Assembly (NCBI GenBank): GCA_030068145.1
Contig: JAPJBO010000245.1
Coordinates: forward strand, 62,001-126,000
Length of the DNA: 64,000 bases
Direction of reading: 5' to 3'
Source: Diplonema papillatum
Taxonomy: Eukaryota; Euglenozoa; Diplonemea; Diplonemida; Diplonemidae
Below are positions 54,986-64,000 of the stretch, piece by piece. Made by a program: the position numbers and the translations under genes. The notes under the pieces were generated by a model that ran no database searches, was not told the DNA's origin, and worked only from the letters and a program-made list of their open reading frames with translations. The number at the start of each line of letters is the position of its first letter. Positions within the stretch are counted from its first letter, which is position 1.

Positions 54986-55165
54986 GCCCGTGCTGCGAAC
55001 CCGGGAACTCCAGCCCTAAACCCTGGCACCGTTCACTCTGCCATTACGGCGTCAATTTCCAGGGGCAAAAAAAGCTATGCCTACGAAAAAGTGCCCCCGG
55101 GCTTCGCCCCCGACCCCCTAAAAAGTGGGGTTGGCTCGATAGAGCTATTAGCATACCTCTAGTCT
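54986..55165 (-). mobile_element. tRNA-derived SINE-like copy S3
   Basis: On the minus strand: GCTCTATCGAGCCAACCCC, then CATAGCTTTTTTTGCC, then an A-box-like TGGCAGAGTGAACGG and a B-box-like CCCGGGTTCGCAG. This is the same order as the copy at 34437-34680. It starts where the E6 target sequence ends. Confidence 0.5.
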
Positions 55166-55194
55166 CGGAAAATAGCTAGCTGGCCAAATAGCTA

Positions 55195-58176
55195 CTGGGG
55201 GGGGCCAATTACAATTGAGTTCAATTGTAATATAACGATACACGGCGTGGAATTGGGGGGTCTCAGACCCCCCCCAAAAAACACTAGTGTATTACAATTG
55301 AAGTGCAGCTTGCGGGTCAAATCCCATTCACGAGCATTCTCAAAACTTTTTGCCCATCCACGAGCATGCTTGAACTTTTCGCCCATTCACGAGCACTGCC
55401 ATTCCCATTCACGAGCATGATTTTTTTTTTAGCCCATTCACGAGCATTCCTCAATAGTTTTAGCCCATTCACGAGCATAGCCTAACTTTTTGCCCATTCA
55501 CGAGCATGCTTCAAACTTTTTGCCCATTCACGAGCATGCTCAAAACTTTTTGCCCATTCACGAGCATGCTCAAAACTTTTTGCCCATTCACGAGCATGCT
55601 CAAAACTTTTTGCCCTTCACGAGTATTCTTATTTTTTTTGCCCAATCACGAGAATTCAAGCATAACTTGCCATAAGTCAAATTGGCTCAAGCTACCGAGT
55701 GCACATTACACGTGTAGGCGAGTTCAAACTTTCAGCCGTTCAGCTTAGAGCAGGATCAGTTCAATTCTGTCGCTCCCATTCGGTGATACGGATCTCTCAA
55801 CAGCTCAGTCGTGCATGTCATGACTGTCCAGTTCTGTTTTGTGTTTCCGACGATCCCGTTTTTCTCAATTACGTTTCCTTCTTCAAGTGTTTCCTAATAG
55901 TTTTGCGTCGCCGACCATGATGAAAGTCGGCCCGTTTAAAACGGCGTTTTGGGTATTACCGTACTTTGGGTATTGACACCGGCCTGCTCTGACAGATGTA
56001 TTTCGACCTTTGAGTTTTTTTCTTAGCCACATGCAATGTGTGAGGAAACTGAACTGCCCAAGTAGGACCTTCTGATCATGATCATTTGCCAAATTTACCA
56101 CCTGAAACCACGTCCAGGATTTGGCTCAGGGTAGTGCGGTCAAAAAAAAGTGACGTGGCTCTTATTATTTACGCACAGCCGTTTGTTTGTGCGTATGTGT
56201 ATCACCTGTATGGTAATTTCCACAGTACGCTGCCAACCGTCACTTTTTGATAATGACAACCGCGGTTGTTACCATAAAAAAACTTTCCCTTTCTACGTTT
56301 TCCTACTCTCGCGGTGTACGGTTTCCTTGTTTGGTCATTTGAAAAATCGAATCTCGAGTCCAAGAACTACTGCAACTCACTGACTTAGAGCAAGTTAGAC
56401 ACATCCTGAACAGTACCCCTTGCAGAACCAGGATTGAACCAGGATTGTGTTGTCGTTGACTGAGAATCAAGGGAGACAAGCTTTGAGATTTCGTCGCGAG
56501 GTGACCCCTCGCCCGCTAAAATGCCCCCTCTCGGGCTCACCCCCTCGCCATTTTTTTTCGCGTCAAAGTTCCTGTTCTGGCCCTCGGCTCCCTTTGTAAA
56601 AAGGTTGAGCTCTGGGCCGGTGCGGGAGCTTCCCGGCGCGGAGAAGAATGGAGATGGCCATGGTCACCTTTACCACTTTTTCTTCATCGGGTTTGTTAGG
56701 CTGCCGCATATTAGGCATGAGCCTGTGCGGTCGCAAAGCCGGGAACTTTGCCATTATAGTCCACGATTCTTACTGGGGGGGGTCGAATACAAGAGGTACC
56801 TCTTCTATTCGGCGTGCCGATCCTGCAATTTTCCCGAAAAAGAAATGGAAAAAAGTACCGCAAACCCGGAAACCGCGGGAACTCCCTTCTTCTTGAAAGA
56901 CGCACGTAATTTGTGGTCCCCGGGTCTATTTTTCACGGTTCTCTTCATCGGAGCTGAACGCGAGCACAAATTCGCCGGGCAAAAAGGTCTGCAACATGCT
57001 CGTGAATGGGCAAATATTTTGAAGCATGCTCGTGAATGGGCAAAAAGTTTTGAGCATGCTCGTGAATGGGCAAAAAGTTAGGCCATGCTCGTGAATGGGC
57101 GAAAAGTTATGGCCATGCTCGTGAATGGGCAAAAAGTTTAAGGTGCTCGTGAATGGGCAAAAAGTTTGAAACATGCTCGTGAATGGGCAAAAAGTTAAGC
57201 CATGCTCGTGAATGGGCAAAAAGTTAAAGATTGCTCGTGAATGGGAATTGACCCTGCAGCTTGCCTGTTAGAAACACGTTGTTGTCGTGACTAAATGACA
57301 CAGTCACGGTGACAGTGTGAGTACAATGCAACTCCGAGCAAAAACTGAAGGGAAAACCTTCACACAACAAGCGAAAGGTTGGAGCCCGCAGTTAGGACTC
57401 CGAGCCCTGATTTCTCGTGCACCGGGTCGGAAATACCCAACTGGTGCATGCCGTGGGTGTTTCCACCAACACCTGGCAAGACTCCTGCCAAGACTCTTGG
57501 AAGAGAGTACCCTAACTTGGGCCGAAGGTTCACTTTTTCTGGGGCTGTTGCTCAGTATCGGAGTTTCCAACAGCATGGCGACCGCAGTCCGACGAACTTA
57601 CTGCTTCTCTTTTGGAGAGAGAGCGCTGGCGGCAGACGGGAACCACTGATAAATCTGGGGCTAACAAGATGTCCCATCCGATGGGCCATCGCCCCCATGC
57701 CGGGCCACGGTCACGATTGGCAGTGTCTCCGGCTGGCTCCGAAGTCAACTCCGGACCTGGCACAGCAGCTCCGGAGCCACCCCCACACTGCGATTGCCGG
57801 CCCATTGCCATGTTTGTGCTTCATGATCCCCCGCACACAGCCAGCTCCAAGAATTTGGCACGAGCAACGGCATCAGCGACATCATCATGTCAAAACCTTA
57901 GGAAGCCCCGGGTTCCAAAACCTCGTTTTAAGATTTCTTCTCCGCTTTGGAGGTCTAACATGACTTTTCCAAAAAAAGCCGAAACGAAACCGGCCCTGAA
58001 ACCGCCTCACTGGCTGGCTCACACTCAACGGCAGTGCGAAAGTGTCAGCCGTACAGTAACATTACAATTCAATTGTATTATACGGTTGGGATGCGCCGAT
58101 TCCCCGAAAAAAAAGTTCAATTGTATTATACGGTTCAATTGTATTATACGGTTCAATAGTAATTAGCCCCCCCCAG
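55195..58176. mobile_element. Element E4, holding E3
   Basis: CTGGGGGGGGCCAATTACAA on the left is mirrored on the right as CTGGGGGGGGCTAATTACTA. TAGCTA flanks both sides. Inside the ends are oppositely oriented CAATTGTATTATACGGTT units (three or four on the right, fewer on the left). The open frames at 57379-58166 have no recognisable domain. Confidence 0.7.
55314..57254. mobile_element. Transposon E3 (E1/E1b/E2 family)
   Basis: A perfect 10-bp duplication TGCAGCTTGC (55304-55313 and 57255-57264) flanks the ends GGGTCAAATCCCATTCACGA and, inverted, GGGTCAATTCCCATTCACGA. Inside are arrays of about nine 28-30-bp units on each side (GCCCATTCACGAGCATGCTC then AAAACTTTTT), in opposite orientation (55325-55660 and 56985-57245). 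The core includes a fragment of the dispersed repeat also found at 10140-10540. No transposase is seen. Confidence 0.9.
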
Positions 58177-58384
58177 TAGCTAAGTCTCACACTGGAACCA
58201 TCCCCCGAGTTTCACTCCAAGTTGATCCGGGCATGGGGTTTGTGGACGGCGGACATTTTCGAATCAGTTTTCAGTATCAGTTCAGTTTCTAACCCGACAG
58301 TAAACCCGGCCCAGTGAAGCCGTTGCCTACGGGCGTCGACATGTAAAAAAAAAAACAAAAATTTTCTTTTTTCTCGCGGCAGAC

Positions 58385-58457
58385 GCCTCCCTAGCTCAGT
58401 CGGTAGAGCGCAAGGCCCTTAACCTTGTGGTCGCGGGTTCGAGCCCCGCGGGAGGTG
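58385..58457 (+). tRNA. trnK-CUU: tRNA-Lys (anticodon CUU), copy 2
   Basis: Identical over all 73 nt to the copy at 21424. Upstream GCAGAC and downstream GGTG(C/T)TTTTT also match. T6 follows as terminator. The 14-bp satellite begins 7 bp after the gene. Confidence 0.97.
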
Positions 58458-58463
58458 TTTTTT

Positions 58464-61400
58464 CCCAAGAATTTGGTTCCAAGAATTTGGTTCCAAGAAT
58501 TTGGTTCCAAGAATTTGGTTCCAAGAATTTGGTTCCAAGAATTTGGTTCCAAGAATTTGGTTCCAAGAATTTGGTTCCAAGAATTTGGTTCCAAGAATTT
58601 GGTTCCAAGAATTTGGTTCCAAGAATTTGGTTCCAAGAATTTGGTTCCAAGAATTTGGTTCCAAGAATTTGGTTCCAAGAATTTGGTTCCAAGAATTTGG
58701 TTCCAAGAATTTGGTTCCAAGAATTTGGTTCCAAGAATTTGGTTCCAAGAATTTGGTTCCAAGAATTTGGTTCCAAGAATTTGGTTCCAAGAATTTGGTT
58801 CCAAGAATTTGGTTCCAAGAATTTGGTTCCAAGAATTTGGTTCCAAGAATTTGGTTCCAAGAATTTGGTTCCAAGAATTTGGTTCCAAGAATTTGGTTCC
58901 AAGAATTTGGTTCCAAGAATTTGGTTCCAAGAATTTGGTTCCAAGAATTTGGTTCCAAGAATTTGGTTCCGGTTCCAAGAATTTGGTTCCAAGAATTTGG
59001 TTCCAAGAATTTGGTTCCAAGAATTTGGTTCCAAGAATTTGGTTCCAAGAATTTGGTTCCAAGAATTTGGTTCCAAGAATTTGGTTCCAAGAATTTGGTT
59101 CCAAGAATTTGGTTCCAAGAATTTGGTTCCAAGAATTTGGTTCCAAGAATTTGGTTCCAAGAATTTGGTTCCAAGAATTTGGTTCCAAGAATTTGGTTCC
59201 AAGAATTTGGTTCCAAGAATTTGGTTCCAAGAATTTGGTTCCAAGAATTTGGTTCCAAGAATTTGGTTCCAAGAATTTGGTTCCAAGAATTTGGTTCCAA
59301 GAATTTGGTTCCAAGAATTTGGTTCCAAGAATTTGGTTCCAAGAATTTGGTTCCAAGAATTTGGTTCCAAGAATTTGGTTCCAAGAATTTGGTTCCAAGA
59401 ATTTGGTTCCAAGAATTTGGTTCCAAGAATTTGGTTCCAAGAATTTGGTTCCAAGAATTTGGTTCCAAGAATTTGGTTCCAAGAATTTGGTTCCAAGAAT
59501 TTGGTTCCAAGAATTTGGTTCCAAGAATTTGGTTCCAAGAATTTGGTTCCAAGAATTTGGTTCCAAGAATTTGGTTCCAAGAATTTGGTTCCAAGAATTT
59601 GGTTCCAAGAATTTGGTTCCAAGAATTTGGTTCCAAGAATTTGGTTCCAAGAATTTGGTTCCAAGAATTTGGTTCCAAGAATTTGGTTCCAAGAATTTGG
59701 TTCCAAGAATTTGGTTCCAAGAATTTGGTTCCAAGAATTTGGTTCCAAGAATTTGGTTCCAAGAATTTGGTTCCAAGAATTTGGTTCCAAGAATTTGGTT
59801 CCAAGAATTTGGTTCCAAGAATTTGGTTCCAAGAATTTGGTTCCAAGAATTTGGTTCCAAGAATTTGGTTCCAAGAATTTGGTTCCAAGAATTTGGTTCC
59901 AAGAATTTGGTTCCAAGAATTTGGTTCCAAGAATTTGGTTCCAAGAATTTGGTTCCAAGAATTTGGTTCCAAGAATTTGGTTCCAAGAATTTGGTTCCAA
60001 GAATTTGGTTCCAAGAATTTGGTTCCAAGAATTTGGTTCCAAGAATTTGGTTCCAAGAATTTGGTTCCAAGAATTTGGTTCCAAGAATTTGGTTCCAAGA
60101 ATTTGGTTCCAAGAATTTGGTTCCAAGAATTTGGTTCCAAGAATTTGGTTCCAAGAATTTGGTTCCAAGAATTTGGTTCCAAGAATTTGGTTCCAAGAAT
60201 TTGGTTCCAAGAATTTGGTTCCAAGAATTTGGTTCCAAGAATTTGGTTCCAAGAATTTGGTTCCAAGAATTTGGTTCCAAGAATTTGGTTCCAAGAATTT
60301 GGTTCCAAGAATTTGGTTCCAAGAATTTGGTTCCAAGAATTTGGTTCCAAGAATTTGGTTCCAAGAATTTGGTTCCAAGAATTTGGTTCCAAGAATTTGG
60401 TTCCAAGAATTTGGTTCCAAGAATTTGGTTCCAAGAATTTGGTTCCAAGAATTTGGTTCCAAGAATTTGGTTCCAAGAATTTGGTTCCAAGAATTTGGTT
60501 CCAAGAATTTGGTTCCAAGAATTTGGTTCCAAGAATTTGGTTCCAAGAATTTGGTTCCAAGAATTTGGTTCCAAGAATTTGGTTCCAAGAATTTGGTTCC
60601 AAGAATTTGGTTCCAAGAATTTGGTTCCAAGAATTTGGTTCCAAGAATTTGGTTCCAAGAATTTGGTTCCAAGAATTTGGTTCCAAGAATTTGGTTCCAA
60701 GAATTTGGTTCCAAGAATTTGGTTCCAAGAATTTGGTTCCAAGAATTTGGTTCCAAGAATTTGGTTCCAAGAATTTGGTTCCAAGAATTTGGTTCCAAGA
60801 ATTTGGTTCCAAGAATTTGGTTCCAAGAATTTGGTTCCAAGAATTTGGTTCCAAGAATTTGGTTCCAAGAATTTGGTTCCAAGAATTTGGTTCCAAGAAT
60901 TTGGTTCCAAGAATTTGGTTCCAAGAATTTGGTTCCAAGAATTTGGTTCCAAGAATTTGGTTCCAAGAATTTGGTTCCAAGAATTTGGTTCCAAGAATTT
61001 GGTTCCAAGAATTTGGTTCCAAGAATTTGGTTCCAAGAATTTGGTTCCAAGAATTTGGTTCCAAGAATTTGGTTCCAAGAATTTGGTTCCAAGAATTTGG
61101 TTCCAAGAATTTGGTTCCAAGAATTTGGTTCCAAGAATTTGGTTCCAAGAATTTGGTTCCAAGAATTTGGTTCCAAGAATTTGGTTCCAAGAATTTGGTT
61201 CCAAGAATTTGGTTCCAAGAATTTGGTTCCAAGAATTTGGTTCCAAGAATTTGGTTCCAAGAATTTGGTTCCAAGAATTTGGTTCCAAGAATTTGGTTCC
61301 AAGAATTTGGTTCCAAGAATTTGGTTCCAAGAATTTGGTTCCAAGAATTTGGTTCCAAGAATTTGGTTCCAAGAATTTGGTTCCAAGAATTTGGTTCCAA

Positions 61401-62606
61401 GAATTTGGTTCCAAGAATTTGGTTCCAAGAATTTGGTTCCAAGAATTTGGTTCCAAGAATTTGGTTCCAAGAATTTGGTTCCAAGAATTTGGTTCCAAGA
61501 ATTTGGTTCCAAGAATTTGGTTCCAAGAATTTGGTTCCAAGAATTTGGTTCCAAGAATTTGGTTCCAAGAATTTGGTTCCAAGAATTTGGTTCCAAGAAT
61601 TTGGTTCCAAGAATTTGGTTCCAAGAATTTGGTTCCAAGAATTTGGTTCCAAGAATTTGGTTCCAAGAATTTGGTTCCAAGAATTTGGTTCCAAGAATTT
61701 GGTTCCAAGAATTTGGTTCCAAGAATTTGGTTCCAAGAATTTGGTTCCAAGAATTTGGTTCCAAGAATTTGGTTCCAAGAATTTGGTTCCAAGAATTTGG
61801 TTCCAAGAATTTGGTTCCAAGAATTTGGTTCCAAGAATTTGGTTCCAAGAATTTGGTTCCAAGAATTTGGTTCCAAGAATTTGGTTCCAAGAATTTGGTT
61901 CCAAGAATTTGGTTCCAAGAATTTGGTTCCAAGAATTTGGTTCCAAGAATTTGGTTCCAAGAATTTGGTTCCAAGAATTTGGTTCCAAGAATTTGGTTCC
62001 AAGAATTTGGTTCCAAGAATTTGGTTCCAAGAATTTGGTTCCAAGAATTTGGTTCCAAGAATTTGGTTCCAAGAATTTGGTTCCAAGAATTTGGTTCCAA
62101 GAATTTGGTTCCAAGAATTTGGTTCCAAGAATTTGGTTCCAAGAATTTGGTTCCAAGAATTTGGTTCCAAGAATTTGGTTCCAAGAATTTGGTTCCAAGA
62201 ATTTGGTTCCAAGAATTTGGTTCCAAGAATTTGGTTCCAAGAATTTGGTTCCAAGAATTTGGTTCCAAGAATTTGGTTCCAAGAATTTGGTTCCAAGAAT
62301 TTGGTTCCAAGAATTTGGTTCCAAGAATTTGGTTCCAAGAATTTGGTTCCAAGAATTTGGTTCCAAGAATTTGGTTCCAAGAATTTGGTTCCAAGAATTT
62401 GGTTCCAAGAATTTGGTTCCAAGAATTTGGTTCCAAGAATTTGGTTCCAAGAATTTGGTTCCAAGAATTTGGTTCCAAGAATTTGGTTCCAAGAATTTGG
62501 TTCCAAGAATTTGGTTCCAAGAATTTGGTTCCAAGAATTTGGTTCCAAGAATTTGGTTCCAAGAATTTGGTTCCAAGAATTTGGTTCCAAGAATTTGGTT
62601 CCAAGA
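58464..62606. repeat. 14-bp satellite, about 295 copies, unit GTTCCAAGAATTTG
   Basis: A 4.14-kb tandem with CCAA-GAAT-TTGG in each unit. I see a single irregularity, an extra 6 bp (GGTTCC doubled) near 58970. It is open in all six frames, which produces frames of over 1400 codons; none is a gene. Confidence 0.98.
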
Positions 62607-62742
62607 CCGCCTTTTTTGGTTTCTTGCTCGCTGCAGACGGCACCACCGTTTGCGTTTGTGTGTTCTCATGTCTTCAATTTGTTTCCAAAAAAGAAAGGAT
62701 AGAAGGAAAAGGTGCCTCATCCAAAAAAAAAAAAAAAAAAGC

Positions 62743-64000
62743 CCGGCATCGGCTGCACCGACCCGCATAGCCTGGGCAGACGGCTCCGCCAGGAGAGAGG
62801 CTCGCCTCCCACGTTACACGGGCCCTGCGGAGCTGAAACCCTGGTCTACCAACACCACCGACACTACCCTGTGGGGAGGCGGCGGAGTCTACGTGCAGAA
62901 CCCGTTTGGCAACCAAGGCCCGGACTGGAGGCGACCAGTGCACGGCAATGCCATCACATGGATCTGCCCAGTTGGAGCTCATGCAAACAGCTACCGCGCT
63001 GAGCAGGTCTCTCTCCTCAACGCGGTCGAAATCTTGGATGAAGAGACCGCGCAGGAAGCTGCTACGCAGGCAGGTACTGAAGATCCGAAGGTGGCATGGG
63101 TACTCAGCGACTCGCAATCATCGGCAACAGAGCTCAGTCTGGGCGCCCACCGGCAGAAGCGACGCTTGAATCAACTGATCTGGCTCAAATTCGGTAACAT
63201 CGTGAAGAGGGGGTACACCCTGATCCTTCAATTCGTCTTCGGCCACTGCAAACTCGCCGGAAACGACCACGCCGACTCGCTTGCGAAAAAAGCGGCAAAA
63301 CTGGCCTACGAATTGTCGCTATCCCCTGAGATGGTCCTCGCGGTCGGAGTTTCCCGACCACCGCCTTTCTCGTACGTTGAAGCAACGAACCGCTTCAAGC
63401 TGTTCTTGTTCAGGGAGGACGGAGAGAGGGGGGCCAAAGGTGCGATTATGAGGGCAAGACGCCTCGTGGTGGGCATGCCCTTCTACAAGATCGTCGGGGG
63501 GCGCAAAATCCCAGTACCTGACAAGCTGACCGTGAGAGCGGAGAAGGAAATCCGGCAGTTCCGAACCATGCACCACGGTCTTTTCGTCACCCGGTACTTT
63601 TCAGGGTACATGAACCTCCCGGCCGGAGAGAGGGCTCTGTACTTCCGACCCTGCCCGCTCTGTGGCTACCGAGTCCCTAGCTTCCTCCCGCACATATTCA
63701 TCTCATGTAGGCATGCGGAAACGGGGCCTGCACGCGCGGCGATGTGGGATGCGGTGGGATTCGACAGGTCCGCTGCAATTGAGATCCGCTTGTGGGAGCT
63801 CCTATTCAAGCATCCTGACGTCGCCCTCCGCTACCTGCAGCGGATCAACGTCATCCCGCAATACGCGATACAGCGTAAAGATGCAGAGGGGACCCGGTCT
63901 CCATCCATGGAGAGTCGCGAACGCGACGAAGAGCCTGTCCGCCTTCACCGCGGCGACACCGGTCTCGCCCCCTCCTACTCCGCCATCTTCCCCTTCAACT
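62743..64000 (+). CDS. Non-LTR retrotransposon ORF, RNase H and C-terminal part (5' truncated, runs off the window)
   Basis: One frame is open from just after an A18 run at 62723 to the end of the window (419 codons, no stop). Residues 1-190 look like RNase HI: IAWADGSA (first Asp), LWGGGGVYV, EQVSLLNAV (Glu), VLSDSQSSATEL (second Asp) and FGHCKLAGNDHADSLAKKAA (last Asp). Around residues 300-325, CPLCG followed by HIFISCRH resembles the zinc-finger motif found after the RT in such elements. The reverse transcriptase itself is absent, so the copy is truncated at its 5' side. Trypanosome ingi-type elements share an RT-RNase H order; the clade is not determined. Confidence 0.85.

Larger units (their letters stand above)
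49939..58194. mobile_element. Outermost element E5 of an 8.3-kb transposon nest
   Basis: CAGTGTGAGACTTAGCTA at 49939 is mirrored at 58177-58194. Inside the ends are AGCT-rich runs (TAGCTATAGCTAGC and AAAATAGCT on the left; AAAATAGCTAGCTGGCC near 55169 on the right, before E4). A target duplication is not clear; CGACCCAT versus GAACCATC is only a partial match. Everything between 50.1 and 58.2 kb (E6, E2, E4, E3, a SINE-like copy and two arrays) is nested in it. The CAGTG end resembles hAT termini, but assignment is uncertain. Confidence 0.65.

Noticed and set aside
58391..62770. Open frames of about 1400-1450 codons on both strands
   Set aside because: They are produced by the stop-free 14-bp satellite; flanking codons come from the tRNA and unique DNA. 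The same applies at 21430-23074 and 53494-54865.

Overview
The window comes from the nuclear genome of a protist and is most likely euglenozoan, with a diplonemid a reasonable guess. Four things support this. (i) A fragment of nuclear 18S rRNA (6915-7148, minus) carries the motif CCAGCACCCGCGG, where most eukaryotes have CAGCCGCGG; kinetoplastids share this form. (ii) Every gene I could resolve lies on the minus strand, as in polycistronic gene arrays. (iii) Coding sequence is very GC-rich, with long acidic, coiled-coil and low-complexity proteins. (iv) Genes are separated by long repeat-rich DNA. Unlike trypanosomatids, the genes have ordinary GT-AG cis-introns; I could place 13 of them with matching reading phase. 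The species itself cannot be read from the window.

Genes, left to right, all minus: a protein with several cyclic-nucleotide-binding-like domains (3931-6297); a Cys-rich membrane protein with a RING finger (15618-17787, 3 exons); a small protein with RLY repeats (24019-24762, 2 exons); a large disordered protein ending in a kelch propeller (25242-30078, 3 exons); gamma-tubulin (32302-36365, 3 exons, one intron of 2.4 kb); an unknown 180-residue protein (37510-38052); a TatD-family nuclease (38524-39369); a 1664-residue coiled-coil protein (40337-47589, 6 exons); and a helical, ARM/HEAT-like protein (48155-49740, 2 exons). Several fit cytoskeleton or flagellum work (gamma-tubulin, coiled coil, RLY protein), but no functional link between them can be shown. 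RNA genes are two identical tRNA-Lys(CUU) genes (plus), one tRNA-Gly(GCC) (minus) and some tRNA-derived SINE-like copies.

The rest is mobile and tandem DNA. 0-15 kb holds a small foldback MITE family, dispersed repeats, an 18S fragment, a 68-bp tandem array and a 1.5-kb satellite. 17.8-23 kb holds a transposon (E1) with another (E1b) inside it, then a tRNA-Lys followed by about 97 copies of a 14-bp repeat. 49.9-58.2 kb is a nest of at least five elements (E5 containing E6, E2, E4 and E3). 58.4-62.6 kb repeats the tRNA-Lys plus 14-bp-array arrangement with about 295 copies. The right edge is the 3' part of a non-LTR retrotransposon.

The most notable signal is a transposon family (E1, E1b, E2, E3). 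Its short terminal inverted repeats follow the pattern GGGYCAAWNCCCATT. Each element is flanked by an 8-10 bp target duplication and has arrays of about 30-bp units just inside both ends. E1 and E2 also carry central 14-bp arrays built on CCAA-N(2-4)-TTGG. The two free-standing 14-bp arrays next to tRNA-Lys have the same period and the same palindromic arms but a different sequence.
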